NCBI RefSeq assembly: GCF_001894985.1 | Contig: NZ_BCXG01000004.1 | Location: forward strand, 124,001 to 188,000 | From: Rhodococcus tukisamuensis NBRC 100609 | GTDB taxonomy: Bacteria > Actinomycetota > Actinomycetes > Mycobacteriales > Mycobacteriaceae | Length of the DNA: 64,000 nt | Direction of reading: 5' to 3' | Shown: piece after piece, positions 32,701 to 43,347 of the stretch | Layout of the letters: each line of letters begins with the position of its first letter | Numbering within the stretch: the stretch's first letter is position 1 | Program-made: the position numbers and the translations under genes | The notes under the pieces: model-generated | Database searches by the model: none | Seen by the model: only the letters and a program-made list of their open reading frames with translations | What the model was told of the DNA's origin: nothing

Positions 32701-35700
32701 GTCAGCGCGCCGGCGACGTCCGAGCGCAGCACCAGCGTGTTGACGAACATGCCCACCACGTCGTCGAGCGCGGACTCACCGCGGCCGGCGACCGGGGTAC
32801 CGATCGCGATGTCGGTGGACTCGCTCAGCCTGGCCAGCAGCACCGCGAGCGCGGCGTGCAGCACCATGAACGGCGTCGCGTTCGCACGGCGGGCCAGCTC
32901 CCGGACGCCGTGGTAGACGTCGGCGTCGATGCTGAACGGCACTCCGGCGCCGCGATAGGTCGGGGACGTGGGACGCCGGTGGTCGTGCGGCAGCGCGAGC
33001 AGGTCCGGCAGTCCGGCCAACTGCTGCGACCAGTACCCGAGCTGGCGTGCAGCCAGAGACTGCGGGTCCGATTCCGACCCGAGGATCTCCTGCTTCCACA
33101 GCGCGTAGTCAGCGTACTGCACCGGCAACGGCTCCCATCCGGGCGCCGTGCCGTGTGCGCGAGCGCTGAACGCGGACATGACATCACGTGCCAACGCCTG
33201 CATCGACCAGCCGTCGATGCTGATGTGGTGCACCACCATCGACAGGACGTGCTCGCCGGGGGCCACCCGGAACAGGCGCAGCCGGATCGGCAACTCGGTG
33301 GTGACGTCGAACCCGCCCGCCACCTCCGCGCGCAGGCGGTCCGCCAGGTCGGCCGACGCCACCACGGCGACCGGCAGGCCGACCACGACGTCGCCCGCCG
33401 CCAGGATCTGCTGGCTGGGGCCGTCGACCGAGTCCGGGTAACGGGTGCGCAGGGACTCGTGCCGGCCCGTGACGTCGGCGACCGCGTCCTGCAGCGCGTC
33501 GATGTCGAGCGTGCCGCTCAGTCGCAGTGCCACGGCGACGTTGTAGGCACCGGAGCTGGTGTCGAACTGGTTGAGGAACCACATCCGGGACTGCGCCGGC
33601 GAGAGCGGGATCCGGTCGGGACGGACCGCCGGTACCAGCGGCCGTCGCACACCGGTGCCGTTGGCGTCGTCGAGCCGGGCGGCGAGCGCCCCGACAGTGG
33701 GTGCCTCGAACAGGTCTCGGACGCTCACCCGCACGCCGAGTTCGGCGTCGAGCCGGGCGAGCAGTCGGGTGGCGAGTAACGAGTTGCCGCCGAGGTCGAA
33801 GAAGTTGTCCGATGTACCGACCCGGTCCGCGCCCAGCAGCTCGGCACAGACCCCCGCGACCACGACTTCGGTGGCGGTGACGGGGGCGGCGAACTCCGCG
33901 CCGGCGAACTCGGGTTCGGGCAGAGCCTTCCGGTCGAGCTTGCCGTTGGCATTCAGCGGAAGCGCGTCGAGCACGACCACTACCGAGGGCACCATGTACG
34001 CCGGCAGGTCGCGCCCCAGGGAGTCGAGCAGCGCCGCACGGTCGATCTCCGCACCGACCGCCGGCACCACGTAGCCGGCGAGGTACTCACCACGGGCTCC
34101 CCCGCGCAGCAGCACCGCGGCCTGGGCGACCGAGTCGTCACGCGTGAGCGCCGACTCGATCTCGCCCAGCTCGATTCGCTGGCCACGCAGCTTCACCTGG
34201 AAGTCGGTGCGCCCCAGGTATTCCAGTTCACCCTGTGCGTTCCACCGCGCCAGGTCGCCGGTCCGGTACATCCGCGCGCCGGGGCGGCCGAACGGGTCGG
34301 GCACGAATCGGTCCGCCGTCAGGTCCGGCCGCTGGACGTACCCGCGCGCCAACTGGACGCCCGCGAGATAAAGCTCTCCCGCGGCGCCGACCGGGAGTGG
34401 ACGCAGCCTGGCGTCCAGCACGTAGGTCTGGGTGTTCCACACCGGCGCACCGATCGGGACAACCGTCTCCGCACGGTGCGTCTCGTGGAAAGTGACGTCG
34501 ACCGACGCCTCGGTCGGGCCGTACAGGTTATGCAGCCGTGCCCGACTGCGCCGGTGGAACTCGGCGACTGCACTGGCCGGCAGCGCCTCGCCGCTGGCGA
34601 ACACATGGCGCAGGGACTCGCACCGGGACAGGTCGGCGTCGGCGAGGAACAGCTCGAGCATCGACGGCACGAAGTGCAGCGTCGTGATCCGCTGGTCGTG
34701 GATCACCGCCTCGAGGTACCGCGGGTCGCGGTGGCCGTCGGGTTCGGCGATGACCATTCGTGCGCCGGTCTGCAACGGCCAGAACAGTTCCCACACGGAC
34801 ACGTCGAAGGTGACCGGGGTCTTCTGCAGTACCGCGTCCTCGCCGCCGAGCGGGTACCTGCTCTGCATCCACAGCAACCGGTTGACGATGCCGGAGTGCG
34901 GCACCGCGACGCCCTTGGGCCGCCCGGTCGAGCCGGACGTGTAGATCACGTACGCCGTGTTGTGGTCGCGCAACGGCGCCCGCTCCGACGCCGTCAGCGG
35001 CGCATCGTCGAGGCCGGACAGGTCCAGGGTGTCCACCGCCACAGTCGCCGCGGCGTCGGCCATGCCGGCGGCGTCTGCCGAGGTGGTCAGTACCAGCACC
35101 GGCCGGGCCTGGGACAGAACGTATCCCGTCCGCTCGGCGGGCTGGTCGGGGTCGATCGGCACGTACGCGCCGCCCGCGGCGAGGACCGCGTAGATGCTGA
35201 CCATCAGGTCGACGGAACGTCGCATCGACACCGCGACCATCGACTCGGGTCTCACTCCGGCGGCGAGCAGGTGCCGTGCCATGCGATTGACTCGTCGGTC
35301 GAGTTCGAGGTACGAAACGCACTCGTCGCCGGCGACCAGCGCGACCGCGTCCGGGGTCGCGGCAACCTGCTCGACGAACAGGTCGACCAGGGTGGCCGGG
35401 GCCACCGGGTGGTCGGTGTCGTTCCACTCCGAGACCACCAGGTCTCGCTCACCCGGGGTGAGGATGTCGATCTCCGCGATCGCGAGGTCGGGCTGCGCCG
35501 CCATGGTGTCCAGGATGCGGATCAGGCGGGAGGACAACAGCGTCACGGCGGCGCGGTCGAAGGACTGCGGCGCGAACCGCAGGCTCAGGCGCAGCCGTGG
35601 GTCGAGGATCGACATCAGGGTCAGCGGGAAGTGCGTCGCGTCATGCGCGTCGAGGTCGAGCACCCGCATCCCACCGATGTCGGTGTTCTCGTCGAACCCG

Positions 35701-38700
35701 GACTTGTCGACGGGGTACGACTCGAACACCGTCAGGGTGTCGAAGAGCTCCCCCACCCCGACGGCGGCCTGGATGTCGCCGAGACCGACGTGGTGGTGGT
35801 CGAGCAGGTCTGCCTGGTCGCCCTGCAGCCGGGAGAGGAACGCCGTGACCGACTCGTCCGGGTCGATGCGGACGCGGACGGGCACGGTGTTGATGAACAG
35901 GCCCAGCATCGACTCGACGCCTGCCAGCTGCGGCGGGCGTCCGGACACGGTGGCGCCGAAGGTGACGTCTTCGCGGGAGAGCAACCGGGCCAGCAGCAGA
36001 CCCCACGCCGCCTGGATCACCGTGTTCACGGTGATCCCGTGCTCGCGGGCCATCCGGCCGATCCCGTCCTCCAGCCCGGCGGGCAGGTCGACGGTCAACT
36101 CCTCGGGCAGCGGGCCGTGCTCCCCCGGCACCCGGGCGGGCGCGAGCAGGGTCGGCTCGGCGACGCCGTCGAGGGCCCGCGCCCAGGCGGCGTGCGCGGC
36201 GTCGGCGTCGGACTCGCCCAGCCAGGCCAGGTACTCGCGGTAGGAGCGTGGCCGGGCCAGCCCGACGACGTCGGCACCGGCGGCGTAGGAGACCAGCAGT
36301 TCGCGGACCAGCAGCGGCATCGACCAGCCGTCGAGCACGATGTGGTGGTTGGTGACGGCGAGCGTGTAACGCTCAGGTGCCGTGTGGACCAGAAGGATCC
36401 GCAGCAGCGGCGGCGCGGCCATGTCGAACCGCTCGGTGCGCTCGTCGTCGAGCAGCTTCTGCAGGCGCACCTCCCGCTCGTGCTCCGGCAGCGCCCGGAC
36501 GTCGACCTCGCGCCACGGCACGTCGACGTGCTCGAGCACGATCTGCACCGCGGTGCCGTCCTCGGCGTACCCGAACGCGGTGCGGAGGTTTTCGTGGCGG
36601 CGCACCAGATCCGCCACGGCAGAACGCAACCGGCTCGAGTCGACGACGCCGGCCAGGCTCAGCCGCAGCTGCGCGGTGTAGACGTCGACCGTCTGCTCCG
36701 ACAGCTCGGCGTGGAAGAGCAGGCCGCGCTGCAGCGGCGAGAGCGGCCACACGTCGGACAGCAGCGGGTAGCTGCGCTCCCACCGGTCGAGCTCGTGCTG
36801 GCGCACCCGGACCAGCGGCAGGTCCGAGGGGGTGAGTCCACCGGCGCCGGGCTGCTCGGCGTGCGAGGCAAACGCCAGGAGCGCGCATCGCCACAGGCTG
36901 GCGAGCTCGCCGACGTCCTCGGCGGTGAGCAGGCCTGTCGGGAATGCGAAGGTGGCCGACAGGCGCGGCCCGTCGAGCTCGTCGTCGACCACGGCGTTCA
37001 CGTCCACCGCCGCGGCGACGGTCATGCCGGGTCCGCTGGTGGCGTTGAGGTCCGGTGCGTCCGTGTCCGGGATCCAGCCGAGGCCGCGCAGCGCCTCGGG
37101 CACCTGCGCCGCACCGGTGCGGCCGAGGTAGTTGAAGCTGACCTGTGGCTGGCCCAGGGACGCGAGCACCGGAGCGGTCTCCTCGTCGAGGTACCGCAGC
37201 ACACCGAATCCGACACCGCGGTTCGGCACCTCGTGCAGCTGCTCCTTGACCGCCTTCATCACGGCGGCGGCCGCGTGACCGCCGACCATGGCGTCGTCGA
37301 GGTCCACCGCGCCCAGGTCCAGCCGCACCGGGAACATGCTGGTGAACCAGCCCACGGTGCGGGACAACTCGGCACCCGCGACGGCGGCGTCCTCGCGGCC
37401 GTGGCCCTCGAGCGTGAGCAGGACGCCCGACGACGAGTCGAGCCCGCGGTCCCGGCGCCACACCGACACCGCCACCGAGAGGGCCGCGACGAGCCCCTCG
37501 CTGACACCGCATCGGAACGCGCCGGGCAGACTGGTCAGCAGGGCCTCGGTGACGTCAGTGGGCAACTCCACCCGCACCCGGTCCGTGGTGGCCACCGTGT
37601 CGAGCTCCGGGTCGAGGGCGCGGGACCCGAGCGTCGGGTCCGGACCGGCGAGAACTCCTGTCCAGTAGTCCATCTCGCCGGCAAAGGTCTGCTCCGCGGC
37701 CGAGTCGATCACGCCGTGGGCCCAGCGCCGCAGCGAGGTGCCGACCGGCGCGAGCGCCACCTCGGCGCCCGCCGCGGCCTGCATCGCGGCCTGCGCGAAG
37801 TCCGGGACGATGGTGCGCCAGGACACCCCGTCGACGACGAGGTGGTGGGCGACGATCAGCAGCCGGCCCGCGACCTCGGTGCCATCGGATTCCGGTGCCA
37901 GCCAGACGAACTGGAGCATGACCCCGTCGGCCGGGTCCAGCCGGCCGGCGGCGGCGTCGCACTCGGCGAGCAGCGCGGCGGCGAACGCGTCGCTGCCGGG
38001 GGCCGCGTCGACGGTGACCCTGCGCAGCAGGCGGGCCGGGTCGATCGAGTCGGCCCGGGTCTCGAAACCCCAGCCGTCGGTGGTGGGGAGGAACCGGCTG
38101 CGTAGTGCATCGTGGCGGTCCGTCACTGCCGCGACCGCCGCGGTCAGCGACGCGTACTCGACACCGTCGGGCAGCGTCAGCGCGATCGCCTGGAAGAACC
38201 GGTCCGGGCCGCCGCGGGCGAGCATCGAGTGCACGATCGGCGTCAGCGGCACCGTGCCGATTCCCGCGCCGTCGAGTTCCACGAGTGCCGCGGACTCCGA
38301 GTCCTCCGCCTGCACCGCGACCCTGGCGATCTCGGCAATGGTCTTGCGCTCGAAGACGTCCCGCGCCGAGAAGCGCAGTCCACGCTCCTTGGCCCGCGCG
38401 ACGAGCTGGATCGCGATGATGCTGTCTCCGCCGACGGCAAAGAAGGACTCGTCGACGCTGACCCGGTGCGCTCCGAGCAGGTCCGCGACCACCTCCGCGA
38501 TCACCTTCTCCGCGTCGGTGACCGGCTCGCGGTACTCCGCGGTGGCCGCACCGAACACCGGGATCGGCAGGGCGCGGCGATCCAACTTGCCCGCGGTGGT
38601 CAACGGGACGCTGTCGATCACCATCACCACGGACGGCAGCATGTGGCCGGGCAGGAACTCGCCTGCCCGGGCGATGACCTCCGTCGGGTCCACGGCGTGG

Positions 38701-41450
38701 CCCGAGCGGGCCCGGACGTAGGACACCAGCGCGATCGCACCGTTGCTGCGCTCGTGCGCGATGGTGACGGCGAAGTCGATGCCGTCCTGCGAGGTCAACG
38801 CGGCGTCGATCTCGCCGAGCTCGATCCGGAACCCGCGGATCTTGACCTGATGGTCCGCACGGCCGACGAACATCAGCTCGTGGTCGTTCGTCCACCGGAC
38901 CTCGTCGCCGGTCCGGTACATCCGGGAACCCGGCTCCTCGAAGGGGTTCGCGACGAACCGGTCGGAGGTCAGACCCCGCCGGTCGTGGTACCCGCGGGCG
39001 AGCGCCGGGCCGGCCAGGTACAGCTCACCGACGGCCCCCACCGGCACCGGACGCAGCCGGCGGTCGAGCACCAGGGCACTCGCACCCTGGATCGGGGCGC
39101 CGATGGTGATCCGGTCGTCCACCGCGAGCGGGTGCCCGGTCGTGATGACGATCGTCGTCTCGGTCGGCCCGTAGCTGTTGGTGAAGCTGCAGACGTCGGC
39201 GAACTTCTCGACGAGGTCCGGCGTGCAGACGTCGCCACCGACGACCACCGCCTGCAGGTCCTCCAGACCCTTCGGGTCGACCGACCCGAGCACTGTCGGC
39301 GCCGAGATGATGTGGGTGACCCGCTGCGACCGCAGCAGGTCCACGAGGTCGTCGCCGCCGTAGACCTCCGGCGGGGCCACCACCATCGTGGCGCCCGCGC
39401 TGAAGGCCTGCACCATCTCGAAGACCGAGGCGTCGAAGCTGGCGGAGGAGAAGCGCAGCACCCGGGACTCGGACGTGATGTCCAACTCCGGCCGCGCCGC
39501 GGCCGCGAAGTTGACCAAGCCGGCGTGGGTGACCACCACGCCCTTCGGCAGACCCGTCGATCCCGAGGTGTAGATGACGAACGCCGGGTTGGCGACGCAG
39601 AGGGCGTGACGCCGGTCCGCGTCGGTGATCGGATCCGTCGACAGCGCCGAGTACCGGGCGATCGTCTCCGCGTCGTCCGTGGTCAGCCAGTCGACCGAGG
39701 ACGGCAACGCGCCGCACAGCGCCGCCGTGGTCAGCCCGACCAGGACGCCGGAGTCGGTGACCATGTGCATCTTGCGGTCCGCGGGCAGCTCCGGGTCGAT
39801 GGGCAGGAATGCCGCGCCGGACTTCGCCACCGCCCAGACGGCGACGAGCGCCTCGACCGACCGGGAAAAGGAGAGCGCCACGAACGACTCGGGGCCGACG
39901 CCCCGGTCGACGAGCAGTCGTGCGAGCTGGTTGGACCGGGCGTCGAGTTCCCGGTAGCTGACCCGCGCGTCGCCGGCGAGGATCGCGATTCCGTCCGGGT
40001 TCGCCGCGGCGCCGTCCCCGAGCAGGTCCGGCAGCAGTCGCGGGGCGGATGCGGCGGGCCCACGCAGCGGCACCAACTCGGCGCGTTCGTCGTCGTGGAG
40101 GACGTCCAGCCCGGACACCCGCGCCGCGCCGTCAGCCGCGGCGAACTGGGTGAGGTACTCGAGGAACCGGGCGTGGTGGCCCTGCAGGTCCTCGGCGGTG
40201 TACAGGTTCGGGTTCGCCTCGAAGTCGAGGTGCGGACGGCTTCCGGCGACGCTCGGGTAGATGTTGACGGACAGGTCCTCCACCGGACCGGTGGTCAGCA
40301 CCCGCATCCGACCCGTCAGGTCGCCGAAGCGAATCTCGCTGTGGAACATCATGATGTTGATCGCCGGCCCGAAGAGACCACGCTGCCCGGCGCCGGAGCC
40401 GAGCCCGCGACGCATGTCCTCGTGGCGGTAGCGCTGGTGGCGCAGCGCCCCGGTCAGTTCCAGCTGCACCGCGGCGACGAGCTCCGAGACCGTCGTCTCG
40501 TGGCCGACCTGGACCCGGAGCGGGATCACGTTGGACACCATGCCGCCGGACCGCCGCATCTGCGCGGTGGTCCGCGCCGACACCGGCAGGCTCAACGCGA
40601 CGTCGCTCTCACCGGTGAGCCGGGAGAGGAAGGCCGCCACCGCGGCGATGGCGATCGGCGTGAACGCCGACTCGTTGGCCTCGATCGCGGCCTCGGTGGC
40701 CTCCGCCAGCGGCCCTCCCGCCACCAGCGAGAACGGACCGACCGCCGCGGTACTGGCGGCGAGGCTGATCGGCTCGGGCAGCTCGCGGGTCCGCTCCGCC
40801 CAGTACTCGCGGTCCTTGGCGAACCGGGCGGACTCCCGGTAGCGGGTCTCGTCCTCGCAGATCTCCCGGACGGGACTGGCCTTGTGGTCGGCGGCGGCCC
40901 TGCCCTCGACCGCCGCCGTGTACAGCTCGGCCACGCGGTTCATGTACGTCATCGCGCCGAACCCGTCGAGCGCGATGTGGTGGATGCGGGCGTACCAGTA
41001 GTAGCGGTCCTCCCCGATCCGCAGCACCGCGGACTCGATCAACCGGTCCGTCACGAGGTCGATCGGGGCGCTGTACTCGGCGCGCATCCAGTCCTCGGCT
41101 GCCCCGGCCGGGTCCGTCGCGGAACGCAGGTCGACGATCTTCATCTGGTCGTTGAGCGTCTCGTCGATGACCTGCGCGGGCTCACCGTCGTGCTCGACGA
41201 TCCGGAGCATCCCGGTGCCCAGCTCACGCGAGGCGAGCGCTCCCGCCGCCTGCATCGCATCCATGTCGAGGTCGCCGACCACGTCGACGCACTGGGCAAT
41301 GGTGATCGGCACATCCGGCAGCAGGTGCTGCGCGAACCAGATCCCGCGCTGCGCGGCCGAGAGTGGGAACGCATCCACACCACCGTTCGCATCCGTCTGC
41401 GGAGAGTTGAGGATGTCGGACTCGCGGACGGAGTCACGTGCAGGAACCAC
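13929..41450 (-). CDS. Giant eight-module non-ribosomal peptide synthetase
   Basis: A single 9,173-residue NRPS. Domain order: C(starter)-A-T-E, then C-A-T seven times, then thioesterase (TE). All C and E domains keep HHxxxDG (first His near 157, 1702, 2741, 3795, 4840, 5894, 6939, 7984 for C; 1202 for E). All eight carrier serines are present (1010, 2557, 3611, 4656, 5710, 6755, 7800, 8861). TE has GWSLGG with Ser8993. By the colinearity rule it makes an octapeptide, N-capped by the starter C domain, with a D-residue at position 1 and Ser at position 2. It starts at GTG 41450, with GAGAGG eight bases upstream. It separates maf from sseA, which are adjacent in M. tuberculosis. No MbtH-like, PPTase, exporter or regulator gene flanks it. 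Product unknown. Confidence 0.96.
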   Translation of the reverse strand: MVPARDSVRESDILNSPQTDANGGVDAFPLSAAQRGIWFAQHLLPDVPITIAQCVDVVGDLDMDAMQAAGALASRELGTGMLRIVEHDGEPAQVIDETLNDQMKIVDLRSATDPAGAAEDWMRAEYSAPIDLVTDRLIESAVLRIGEDRYYWYARIHHIALDGFGAMTYMNRVAELYTAAVEGRAAADHKASPVREICEDETRYRESARFAKDREYWAERTRELPEPISLAASTAAVGPFSLVAGGPLAEATEAAIEANESAFTPIAIAAVAAFLSRLTGESDVALSLPVSARTTAQMRRSGGMVSNVIPLRVQVGHETTVSELVAAVQLELTGALRHQRYRHEDMRRGLGSGAGQRGLFGPAINIMMFHSEIRFGDLTGRMRVLTTGPVEDLSVNIYPSVAGSRPHLDFEANPNLYTAEDLQGHHARFLEYLTQFAAADGAARVSGLDVLHDDERAELVPLRGPAASAPRLLPDLLGDGAAANPDGIAILAGDARVSYRELDARSNQLARLLVDRGVGPESFVALSFSRSVEALVAVWAVAKSGAAFLPIDPELPADRKMHMVTDSGVLVGLTTAALCGALPSSVDWLTTDDAETIARYSALSTDPITDADRRHALCVANPAFVIYTSGSTGLPKGVVVTHAGLVNFAAAARPELDITSESRVLRFSSASFDASVFEMVQAFSAGATMVVAPPEVYGGDDLVDLLRSQRVTHIISAPTVLGSVDPKGLEDLQAVVVGGDVCTPDLVEKFADVCSFTNSYGPTETTIVITTGHPLAVDDRITIGAPIQGASALVLDRRLRPVPVGAVGELYLAGPALARGYHDRRGLTSDRFVANPFEEPGSRMYRTGDEVRWTNDHELMFVGRADHQVKIRGFRIELGEIDAALTSQDGIDFAVTIAHERSNGAIALVSYVRARSGHAVDPTEVIARAGEFLPGHMLPSVVMVIDSVPLTTAGKLDRRALPIPVFGAATAEYREPVTDAEKVIAEVVADLLGAHRVSVDESFFAVGGDSIIAIQLVARAKERGLRFSARDVFERKTIAEIARVAVQAEDSESAALVELDGAGIGTVPLTPIVHSMLARGGPDRFFQAIALTLPDGVEYASLTAAVAAVTDRHDALRSRFLPTTDGWGFETRADSIDPARLLRRVTVDAAPGSDAFAAALLAECDAAAGRLDPADGVMLQFVWLAPESDGTEVAGRLLIVAHHLVVDGVSWRTIVPDFAQAAMQAAAGAEVALAPVGTSLRRWAHGVIDSAAEQTFAGEMDYWTGVLAGPDPTLGSRALDPELDTVATTDRVRVELPTDVTEALLTSLPGAFRCGVSEGLVAALSVAVSVWRRDRGLDSSSGVLLTLEGHGREDAAVAGAELSRTVGWFTSMFPVRLDLGAVDLDDAMVGGHAAAAVMKAVKEQLHEVPNRGVGFGVLRYLDEETAPVLASLGQPQVSFNYLGRTGAAQVPEALRGLGWIPDTDAPDLNATSGPGMTVAAAVDVNAVVDDELDGPRLSATFAFPTGLLTAEDVGELASLWRCALLAFASHAEQPGAGGLTPSDLPLVRVRQHELDRWERSYPLLSDVWPLSPLQRGLLFHAELSEQTVDVYTAQLRLSLAGVVDSSRLRSAVADLVRRHENLRTAFGYAEDGTAVQIVLEHVDVPWREVDVRALPEHEREVRLQKLLDDERTERFDMAAPPLLRILLVHTAPERYTLAVTNHHIVLDGWSMPLLVRELLVSYAAGADVVGLARPRSYREYLAWLGESDADAAHAAWARALDGVAEPTLLAPARVPGEHGPLPEELTVDLPAGLEDGIGRMAREHGITVNTVIQAAWGLLLARLLSREDVTFGATVSGRPPQLAGVESMLGLFINTVPVRVRIDPDESVTAFLSRLQGDQADLLDHHHVGLGDIQAAVGVGELFDTLTVFESYPVDKSGFDENTDIGGMRVLDLDAHDATHFPLTLMSILDPRLRLSLRFAPQSFDRAAVTLLSSRLIRILDTMAAQPDLAIAEIDILTPGERDLVVSEWNDTDHPVAPATLVDLFVEQVAATPDAVALVAGDECVSYLELDRRVNRMARHLLAAGVRPESMVAVSMRRSVDLMVSIYAVLAAGGAYVPIDPDQPAERTGYVLSQARPVLVLTTSADAAGMADAAATVAVDTLDLSGLDDAPLTASERAPLRDHNTAYVIYTSGSTGRPKGVAVPHSGIVNRLLWMQSRYPLGGEDAVLQKTPVTFDVSVWELFWPLQTGARMVIAEPDGHRDPRYLEAVIHDQRITTLHFVPSMLELFLADADLSRCESLRHVFASGEALPASAVAEFHRRSRARLHNLYGPTEASVDVTFHETHRAETVVPIGAPVWNTQTYVLDARLRPLPVGAAGELYLAGVQLARGYVQRPDLTADRFVPDPFGRPGARMYRTGDLARWNAQGELEYLGRTDFQVKLRGQRIELGEIESALTRDDSVAQAAVLLRGGARGEYLAGYVVPAVGAEIDRAALLDSLGRDLPAYMVPSVVVVLDALPLNANGKLDRKALPEPEFAGAEFAAPVTATEVVVAGVCAELLGADRVGTSDNFFDLGGNSLLATRLLARLDAELGVRVSVRDLFEAPTVGALAARLDDANGTGVRRPLVPAVRPDRIPLSPAQSRMWFLNQFDTSSGAYNVAVALRLSGTLDIDALQDAVADVTGRHESLRTRYPDSVDGPSQQILAAGDVVVGLPVAVVASADLADRLRAEVAGGFDVTTELPIRLRLFRVAPGEHVLSMVVHHISIDGWSMQALARDVMSAFSARAHGTAPGWEPLPVQYADYALWKQEILGSESDPQSLAARQLGYWSQQLAGLPDLLALPHDHRRPTSPTYRGAGVPFSIDADVYHGVRELARRANATPFMVLHAALAVLLARLSESTDIAIGTPVAGRGESALDDVVGMFVNTLVLRSDVAGALTFDELLRDIRDVDLAAFGQADVPFERLVEVVAPARSTAYHPLFQVVLAFEDLQVDGFALPGLQIHREPLDFGVAKFDLQLTVGELVDGEGAAAEFVYASDLFDEATVVEFATRFLRILTAAVRTPAVPVGDIEILDAAERMSLRELGAAPSRPEPVGPTLASLLAQAVSANPAGDALSFEGTVLSYAELDARSNRVARELIARGAAPESCVAVALERSVESVTAVWAVAKTGAAFLPVDPTYPAERIEHMLSDSGAAIGLTVERSRGALGESVRWLMLDDAVDAERVAARSSATITDGELSGVVRPESPAYVIYTSGSTGVPKGVVVTHAGLGAFASDQRARYGVRSDSRTLHFASPSFDASILELMMAVGGAATMVVAPTQVYGGDTLAGLLRAERVTHAFVTPAALATVDPAGLDLLEVVVVGGDACETSLVERWAPGRRMFNAYGPTESTVVAAHSDPMVPGAPVTLGGPVVGTDVVVLDARLHPVPVGVAGELYLSGAGLARGYHARLSLTAERFVANPFGAAGSRLYRTGDLVRWTREGTLEYLGRTDAQVKIRGHRIELGEIDAVLSAHADVDFAATVGFDGPAGGRSLVAYVLPRAGVEVDTAALTAFVRDRLPEYMVPASVTVLETVPLTPGGKLDRKALPAPVFEVREYLPPRTATEQVVADIFAEVLGTERVGADDDFFALGGNSLSATQVVARVNATAGTDLRVREVFGNSTVAGLATLVDTHEAADRIPLVAGERPERIPLSLAQQRMWFLNRFDSASAVYNIPLAVRLTGALDAAALAAAVRDVIDRHESLRTLFPDSDQGPQQRILAGTEVALDLTPVDVDGEDELRTAIFGLVSGGFDVTAAIPLRGGMFRLDASEHVLVLVVHHISADGFSTLPLARDVFTAYEARTRGECPDWAPLAVQYADYALWQREVLGSEDDPESLASVQLAYWAERLAGVPGVLELPTDRSRPAVASYRGGRVDFVVGAELTERLNGLALEHRSTLFMVLHAALSLQLARLSGSTDIAVGSPIAGRGEAALDDVVGMFVNTLVLRTEVDPTLTFADLLAQTRGVDLAAFGHADVPFERVVEVANPPRSQAYSPLFQVALSLQSQGVGSLELPDVRVTMLDPEIDVAKTDLELTFREGEEGMSGSLTYAADLFDGGTAQRFVDRLVRVLGSVSADPAVLVGEVDLIDGGELSVLAERAIATQHPVRLMPEILSTGAALDPEKVALTMSGTEMTYAELDATSNRLAWLLISRGAGPESVVALAFPRSVESVVAMWAVAKTGAAFVPVDPALPDARIEHMLTDSGAALGLTVARVRDRLPGIVEWLELDGDVAEGLPDGSVADGDRTAPLSAENVAYMIYTSGSTGTPKGVAVTHTGLTAFTAEARPEMAITAASRVLRLSSASFDASLFEMLGAFSTGATMVVAPPEVVGGDELAVLLRDERVSHVMSAPAALGTLRGEDLPDLEMVGVGGDVCPPELVARLAPGRRFVNGYGPTETTIVITLTEPFSVDDRITIGVPIGGAGAAVLDARLRPVPVGVVGELYLSGAGLARGYHEQAALTAGRFVANPGGLPGSRMYATGDLVRWTATGELDFVGRGDAQVKLRGLRLELGEIEAALAGCDGVAQAVVTVHEDPHTGQRLLGYVVGDADTALDPQVLRDALSGSLPAYMVPAQIVVLDELPRTVVGKLDRKSLPVPEFEARAFRAPSTPIEEIVAGVFEDVLGIERVGVDDDFFALGGNSLIATQLVSRLGAALATQVPVRMLFEASTVAALSVAVERHAGTGGRAALVAGPRPERIPLSLAQSRMWFLNQFDPESAAYNVPIALRLSGQLDVAALRAALADVLERHESLRTVFPGSDDGPRQRILTSSEAGVDIVGLPVTPEALIPALAEVASAGFDVTTGAPVRARLFELSDTDHVLVVVVHHIAADGFSVGPLARDVMVAYEARSRGEAPGWAPLAVQYADFALWQREVLGSEDDPTSLIAGQLAHWRVALEGLPDQLNLPGDRPRPSVASYRGARHRFSLDADLQHGLNRVARENHVTLFMVVHAALAVLLSRLSGTDDIAVGTPVAGRGEAALDDVVGMFVNTLVLRTALDQAESLAGLLARTRVSDLQAFGHADVPFERLVEVLSPARSQARHPLFQVMLVFQNFAQASLELPGLTISGVDYDAGAAKVDLQLTMSEVDAGGGGMLAEFEYATDLFDESTIASFAETFRGILSTIVTDMSVAVGDVQILDEVERARVLGWSRGRRSPSSVTSPVSLFGDRVDRFPDAVAVAAGDESVTYAELDTRSTALSAELVRRGVGADDVVALVLPRSVAWIVAMLAVWKAGAAYAPIDPTYPAERIESIVADTGARCVVSDTARDLSVDVVQTGEFGVAAGPLARPVDRWREPGAGARLGYVISTSGSTGKPKPTLVPMAGIENTLAWYRSELPSGDGGLLIASSPSFDLTQKNVWAALTEGRAIHLAADGFDPRDILRIVEAAATVGSGVAVANMSPSAFEAVVDSDADGVLSALEVVFLGGEAIRLGKLEALMNSGLRVVNSYGPTEASDVVSFFGATVTDGPGVPIGSPVANIDLFVLDRRMQLVPAGVEGELYVGGVGVGRGYGGRFDLTADRFVANPFGDNGSRMYRTGDLVRWNGDGHLEYIGRSDFQVKLRGQRIELGEIEAALLEHGSVGQAVVVLHHDRHLGDRLVSYVVAAAGRTVSADDLRSALARRLPAYMVPVSVTVLDRMPLSANGKVDRKALPAPVFEVRAFRAPSTPIEEIVAGVFADVLGVPRVGADDDFFTLGGNSLIATQVVSRLGAVLDAQVPVRVLFEASSVAALAVALEQHAGSGGRPALVAGPRPERIPLSPAQSRMWFINQFDTASPAYNIPVAVRLSGDLDVAALRAAVGDVLARHESLRTVFPNSADGPSQVVVGIDDVRLDLDEVTASSDGMMAAFTEFALRGFDVSAEIPLRARLFRASASEHVFAFVVHHISSDGFSAGPLARDLMVAYLARAEGQAPTWAPLEVQYADFALWQHEVLGSEDDPESLAAVQLGYWVEQLSGAPALLELPTDRPRPQLASMRGARTDFTIDAELLEQLTDLARGRQSTLFMVLHAALTVQLARLSGSTDITVGSPIAGRGEAALDDVVGMFVNTLVLRTQVDPTLTFTELLAQTRAVDLAAFGHADVPFERVVEVVNPPRSQAHAPLAQVALSLQNQGLASFELPGIEVSALEADASVAKMDLELTFRESADGLAGSLTYAADLFDESTARTFVERLVRLLGSVVAEPAVVVGELDLLDESERATLAQRALARPLPARLLPEMLATGAALDPEKVALIGSGAEMTYAELDATSNRIARLLISRGMGPETFVALAFPRSLESVVAMWAVAKSGAAFVPVDPALPIARIEHILTDSGAALGLTLAGVHEDMPGTTEWLELDAALAEGLSDAPVTDRDRTAPLSATNVAYMIYTSGSTGMPKGVVVTHTGLSAFSADAHPEMVITATSRVLRLASASFDASMFEMLTSFSTGATMVVAPPEVVGGDELAGLVRDQRVSHLMSAPAAMGTMRAEDLPDLEVVGVGGDVCPPELVARLAPGRRFFNGYGPTETTIVVTRTASLAAGDRITIGAPIGGVGAVVLDARLRPVPIGVVGELYLSGAGLARGYHDRTDLTSARFVANPFGEAGTRMYLTGDLVRWTANGDLDFVGRADSQVKLRGLRIELGEIESAFLACDGVAQAVVTVHEDPHTGQRLLGYVVADPEVALDPQKLRSELSASMPAYMVPAQVVVLDALPVTVNGKLDRKALPVPAFEAVAFRAPSTPIEEIVAGVFADVLGVERVGADDDFFALGGNSLIATQVISRLGAALDTQVPVRVLFEASTVAGLAVAAERHVGGGGRVALVAGPRPERIPLSLAQSRMWFVNQFDTSSPAYNIPLAIRLTGELDVAALRAAVGDVLARHESLRTVFPNSAAGPSQVVVGVGEIEADLDETEVSEDVLTASLFDFVSRGFDVSTEIPLRARLFKTGTAEHVFAVVVHHISADGFSLAPLARDVMVAYATRAGGLAPTWEPLEVQYADFALWQREVLGSEDDPESLAAVQLGYWGEQLAGVPAMLELPTDRPRPPVMSMRGARTEFGVDAELAGRLRELALAEQSTLFMVLHAALAATLSRLSGSTDITVGTAIAGRGEAALDDLVGMFVNTLVLRTEVDPTLGFTELLAQARAVDLAAFGNAEVPFERVVEVVNPPRSQAHSPLFQVALALQNLGATSFELPGIEVSALDAEIAVAKLDLELTFRDSEDGLMGSVTYAADLFDESTVRGFVARLVRLLGAVAADPALPVGELDLLDEAERAVLAERATATPLPVRLLPEILTAGAALDPGKAALTASGRQVSYTELDCDSNRLARLLISRGVGPESFVALAFPRSVEAVVAMWAVAKAGAAFVPVDPALPAARIEHILTDSGAALGLTVAGIREGLPGITEWVELDGEVAEGWSDGPVTDRDRTTPLSADNVAYMIYTSGSTGMPKGVAVSHTGLAPFTADANPDMAITAQSRVLRLSSASFDASLFEMLASFSAGATMVVAPPAVMGGDELAALLREESVTHVMSAPAALGTIRPEDLPALEMVAVGGDVCPPELVARLAPGRRFINGYGPTETTIVVTLTGPISVGDRITIGPPVGGVGAMVLDTRLRPVPLGVVGELYVSGLGLARGYHDRAELTASKFVANPFGEAGTRMYATGDLVRWTADGQLDFQGRADSQVKLRGLRIELGEIEAALAGCDGVAQAVVTVHEDPHTGQRLLGYVVADPEVALDQQVLRDELAGSLPAYMVPAQVVVLDALPVTVNGKLDKRALPVPEFAAREFRAPSTPIEEIVAGVFAEVLGIERVGADDDFFELGGNSLIATQVISRLGAALDTQVPVRVLFEASMVAGLAVAVERHVGSGGRKALVAAPRPERIPLSLAQSRMWFLNQFDPASPAYNIPLAIRLSGELDVVALRAAVGDVLERHESLRTVYPEADGSGYQVIVPATRAVPAMTPIPVAPGEVLGRVVGLLSQGFDVTSDVPLRGALFEVGDDEFVLVFVVHHISADGWSVGPLARDVMVAYAARSLGEAPTWEPLAVQYADFALWQREVLGSEEDPESLLSKQLGYWTSALSGLPELIELPTDRPRPAIASNRGAATTFEIEADLHLALSEYARARQATPFMVVHTALAVLLSRLSGSRDVVIGSPIAGRGEAALDDVVGMFVNTLVLRTDIRPEADFAEVLAQVRESDLAAFANADVPFERLVDALNPVRSQAHSPLFQVSMAFQNLGRTDFELAGLRVSGVELDTVVTQFDLDFAFSDRYDDNRRPDGIVANLTYSTDLFDESTITRFVESFQRVLRAVVATEAVPVGDVDLLHDDERRTMLEDWNQTAVPMPAGVLLDGFDAQVAAAPNATAVVFEGRHLTYAEFDAAVNRHARWLISQGVGPESLVGLAVHRSLEMVIGMYAIVRAGGGYVPLDPDQPMERSEYILGTSGATIVLSTARDAFECPEGIRSVNLDELDVSDFSGLPVADTERCAPLRGENTAYVIFTSGSTGRPKGVAVSHDAAVNQIAWMQGRYPLGPSDTVLQKAPVTFDVSVWELFLPLHAGARLVVAKPDGHRDPEYLAATLEEWEVTVTEFVPSMLDVFLADPSLQLPSSLRYVLAGGEELSADLARRFADRTDAVLDNTYGPTEVTVTSTAYRVEGEVGAVVPIGRGVWNTGAYVLDTRLKPVPVGVPGELYLSGDQVARGYQGRPDLTADRFVADPFGSGGGRMYRTGDLVRWNRDGQLEFLGRTDFQVKLRGLRIELGEIEAALTRSAGVARAAVVVTHQATAGDMLVGYVVGEPGAVLDPVALKSAVGAALPSYMVPSQILVLDDFPLNSSGKLDRRALPAPAAEVREYRAPVSPTELAIASAFVEVLGVDRAGLDDSFFDLGGNSLSAMRVVSRLRTELDTIVQMPWLFSDPTPEALARQIERGDTDADQTFEVLFPIRTTGSRPPVFCVHPIVGLAWCYTGLAQHVDADRPIYGLQTPAVLGDGELPGSIEAVAEVYLREIRRVQPSGPYHLLGWSLGGVISHAIAVQLQEEGETVELLAMLDSYTAESEAAVVATGGGAELTMGDLLSGMGMDGVGDQQVTDMTLDQVAAMFGLLTGQSEERATEIVGRLLVAAEHNSELTAAYRPEIFDGEVLFFTAGEDDPTGQLAATGWEKYVSGDVRNHRVASTHWGMTSPAALRVVGPVLKEHTDGNGAR
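14736..17930 (-). other. NRPS module 8: C-A-T (approximate limits)
   Basis: Residues about 7841-8905. The A domain is of the FDVSVWELF type, like the serine module, but its code reads DVWELGTVTK; substrate not assigned. It follows the same [22 protein letters not shown] core and shares [10 protein letters not shown] with module 2. The carrier serine is 8861. Confidence 0.75.
17931..21065 (-). other. NRPS module 7: C-A-T (approximate limits)
   Basis: Residues about 6796-7840. The A-domain code reads DAFMAGGIVK, one residue away from modules 4 and 6, so the same or a similar amino acid is likely. The linker [15 protein letters not shown] recurs in modules 6 and 7. The carrier serine is 7800. 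Confidence 0.75.
21066..24200 (-). other. NRPS module 6: C-A-T (approximate limits)
   Basis: Residues about 5751-6795. The A-domain code reads DAFMGGGIVK, the same as module 4. C6 and C7 share long near-identical stretches, for example [17 protein letters not shown] and GPSQVVVG. The carrier serine is 6755. Confidence 0.75.
24201..27365 (-). other. NRPS module 5: C-A-T with a divergent A domain (approximate limits)
   Basis: Residues about 4696-5750. The A domain stands apart: its P-loop region is [20 protein letters not shown] instead of YTSGSTGxPKGVxVTH, and the pocket motif is SFDLTQKNV instead of SFDASxFEM. The code reads DLKNFGSDVK; substrate not assigned, but it is more polar than its neighbours. 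C and T domains resemble those of the other modules. The carrier serine is 5710. Confidence 0.75.
27366..30500 (-). other. NRPS module 4: C-A-T (approximate limits)
   Basis: Residues about 3651-4695. The A-domain code reads DAFMGGGIVK, identical to module 6 and one residue different from module 7; substrate not assigned. The surrounding sequence ([31 protein letters not shown]) is almost identical in all three. The carrier serine is 4656. Confidence 0.75.
30501..33665 (-). other. NRPS module 3: C-A-T (approximate limits)
   Basis: Residues about 2596-3650. The C domain begins [17 protein letters not shown]. The A-domain code reads DALFVGAVVK, which differs at two positions from a tyrosine code I remember (DALVTGAVVK), so an aromatic residue is a tentative guess. 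The carrier serine is 3611. Confidence 0.75.
33666..36815 (-). other. NRPS module 2: C-A(Ser)-T (approximate limits)
   Basis: Residues about 1546-2595. The C domain ([26 protein letters not shown]) looks like the D-donor-accepting class, as expected after an epimerase. The A-domain code is DVWHFSLVDK, identical to the serine code of EntF, so serine is predicted with good confidence. The carrier serine is 2557. Confidence 0.88.
36816..41450 (-). other. NRPS module 1: starter C-A-T-E (approximate limits)
   Basis: Residues about 1-1545. The C domain ([29 protein letters not shown]) resembles the EntF-like starter class that accepts an acyl or aryl group. The A domain code as I read it is DAFIVGSIVK: hydrophobic, not assigned. 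The carrier motif GGDSI (Ser1010) is the form usual before epimerases. The E domain has [19 protein letters not shown] and VSFNYLGR. It should load and epimerise the first residue after N-acylation. Confidence 0.82.
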
Positions 41451-41859
41451 CGGTAGAACCTCTCGAAATGATTGCTGAACCCCACCAGACTCGACACTTG
41501 GGCAAAGTGTCCAGCTATCGGGGAAATATGGGGTCTGTGCTGGGGAACCTTCGTGTCAACGGCGAGGATCGGACGCTGCAGTTCAGGGCACACGGATCGG
41601 CATGTGTCTGTGCGCAGAGAATACGAGATCCGGCGGACATCGCGCACGAGTATTGGACAATCATTCAACTTCCGAACAAGCGTCACCCGCATTTGGTCAT
41701 CGATGAATCCATGCAGGTCAAGGTGCAGTACCGTAGCAAGGATCTGTCGATCGCGGTACGCCTGGCGATCGGCGGGAACGCCTGGGCGGGCGGCGGCCTG
41801 GGCTGCGTCCGCCTAGAATTGAGGCCGCCCCCGCCCGCCGCCTTGTCAGGAGCCCACCT
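41451..41859. promoter_or_regulatory. Divergent intergenic region NRPS/sseA
   Basis: A 409-bp gene-free stretch between the divergent NRPS and sseA starts. It is clearly less GC-rich than its surroundings over about 41460-41760. It contains the inverted repeat GACACTT-GGGCA-AAGTGTC at 41493-41511, 43 bp before the NRPS start codon, a possible operator. Short reading frames here have no recognisable protein character, so I call no gene. Both promoters must lie here. Confidence 0.55.
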
Positions 41860-42762
41860 GTGCCCGTAGCCGCCGATTCCCATGCAGCCTTCGCGGCCTA
41901 TGCCCACCCCGAACGGCTGGTTACCGCGGACTGGCTCGCCGGCCACATCGGGGCACCCGGCCTCAAGATCGTCGAGTCCGACGAGGACGTGTTGCTCTAC
42001 GACGTCGGACACATCCCGGGCGCGGTGAAGATCGACTGGCACCTGGACCTCAACGACCCGGTCACCCGCGACTACATCGACGGCACGGCCTTCGCAAAGC
42101 TGATGAGCAGCAAGGGAATCCGCCGAGACGACACCGTCGTCATCTACGGCGACAAGAGCAACTGGTGGGCCGCCTACGCACTGTGGGTGTTCACCCTGTT
42201 CGGCCACGAGGACGTGCGCCTGCTCGACGGCGGCCGCGACGCGTGGATCGCCGAGAACCGCGACACCACCCTCGACGTTCCCGAGAACCAGCCCACCGAC
42301 TACCCGGTGGTCGAGCGGGACGACGCGTCGATCCGCGCCTTCAAGAACGACGTCCTCGGCCACCTCGGCCAGGGTCCGCTGATCGACGTGCGTTCTCCCC
42401 AGGAGTACACCGGCGAGCGCACCCACATGCCGGACTACCCGGAAGAGGGCGCGCTGCGCGGCGGGCACATCCCCACCGCGGTGTCGATCCCGTGGGCCAA
42501 GGCGGCGGCCCCCGACAGCCGGTTCCGCAGTCGACCGGAGCTCGAGGAGATCTACGCCGACTTCGCCACCACCGACAACGTGGTCGCGTACTGCCGGATC
42601 GGCGAGCGGTCGAGCCACACCTGGTTCGTGCTCACCCACCTCCTCGGGTTCGAGAAGGTACGCAACTACGACGGCTCCTGGACCGAGTGGGGCAACGCGG
42701 TGCGGGTCCCCATCGTCAAGGGCGAGGCACCCGGCGTGGTGACCGAGATCGGGGCGTCGTGA
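41860..42762 (+). CDS. sseA: Thiosulfate/3-mercaptopyruvate sulfurtransferase (rhodanese)
   Basis: Two-domain rhodanese of 300 residues. The N-terminal inactive domain has [20 protein letters not shown] and [14 protein letters not shown]. The C-terminal catalytic domain has [13 protein letters not shown] and the active loop [14 protein letters not shown] with Cys245. It transfers sulfane sulfur from thiosulfate to an acceptor. The GTG at 41860 has CAGGAG at the right distance. The SufE-like gene overlaps its stop codon by 4 nt, so sulfur hand-over between the two is likely. It matches Rv3283. Confidence 0.93.
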   Translation: MPVAADSHAAFAAYAHPERLVTADWLAGHIGAPGLKIVESDEDVLLYDVGHIPGAVKIDWHLDLNDPVTRDYIDGTAFAKLMSSKGIRRDDTVVIYGDKSNWWAAYALWVFTLFGHEDVRLLDGGRDAWIAENRDTTLDVPENQPTDYPVVERDDASIRAFKNDVLGHLGQGPLIDVRSPQEYTGERTHMPDYPEEGALRGGHIPTAVSIPWAKAAAPDSRFRSRPELEEIYADFATTDNVVAYCRIGERSSHTWFVLTHLLGFEKVRNYDGSWTEWGNAVRVPIVKGEAPGVVTEIGAS

Positions 42763-43169
42763 CCGCACTGCCCGCCCCGCTCGCCGAGATCGTCGACGAC
42801 TTCGCCGCCGTCGACGGGCAGGAGAAGCTGCAGCTGCTGCTGGAGTTCAGCCGCGAGCTGCCGGACCTGCCCGCGGAACTCGCGCAGGCCGCGATGGAGC
42901 CCGTCCCGGAGTGCCAGTCGCCGCTGTTCCTGTCGGTGGACGCCACCGACCGCGCGCACGTGCGGTTGCACTTCAGTGCGCCGCCGGAGGCCCCGACGAC
43001 GCGTGGCTTCGCCTCGATCCTGCACCAGGGGCTGGACGGGCAGAGCGCACAGTCGATCCTGGACGTGCCCTCCGACTTCTACTCTGCCCTCGGCCTCGCC
43101 GACGCGGTCAGTCCGCTGCGGCTGCGGGGCATGTCCGCCATGTTGACCCGAATCAAGCGACACCTGTAA
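42759..43169 (+). CDS. SufE-like sulfur-acceptor protein
   Basis: A 136-residue SufE/NifU-like protein. [26 protein letters not shown] and [13 protein letters not shown] carry the family's sulfur-accepting cysteine (Cys52), followed by [13 protein letters not shown] and [14 protein letters not shown]. SufE proteins take persulfide sulfur from a cysteine desulfurase; next to sseA it may take it from the rhodanese. It starts at GTG 42759, overlapping sseA by 4 nt. It matches Rv3284. In M. tuberculosis accA3 follows directly; here the condensation-like gene intervenes. Confidence 0.9.
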   Translation: MTALPAPLAEIVDDFAAVDGQEKLQLLLEFSRELPDLPAELAQAAMEPVPECQSPLFLSVDATDRAHVRLHFSAPPEAPTTRGFASILHQGLDGQSAQSILDVPSDFYSALGLADAVSPLRLRGMSAMLTRIKRHL

Positions 43170-43347
43170 GGAATGAAGTCCAGTCGTCTCGCGACGACGC
43201 ACACAATGCGGTGAGCTGACGTCCGGCCCTGTCGGACTGCGTGCCTGTCCTCCCATCGGTAGAATTTCCGGTCGGAGGCCGCTGTGTCCGGCCACCCTCC
43301 CGGACCGGCTCGGTCTACGCCTGAAGCACACCACTCGCGAGAACTGG

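Noticed and set aside
13929-41450. Assigning a named lipopeptide or siderophore to the NRPS
   Set aside because: Only the serine code of module 2 is certain. Other codes do not match ones I can recall with confidence, and there are no siderophore-specific genes (DHB synthesis, ornithine hydroxylase, transport) in the window.
14736-41456. Very long open frames on the plus strand antisense to the NRPS, several over 800 codons
   Set aside because: They are the expected by-product of strong GC bias at third codon positions on the coding strand. Their translations are rich in Arg, Gly, His and Ala and show no domain motifs.
41438-41869. Short plus-strand frames in the NRPS/sseA gap (114 and 143 codons)
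   Set aside because: No ribosome binding site, no recognisable motif, and they overlap each other and the two start regions.
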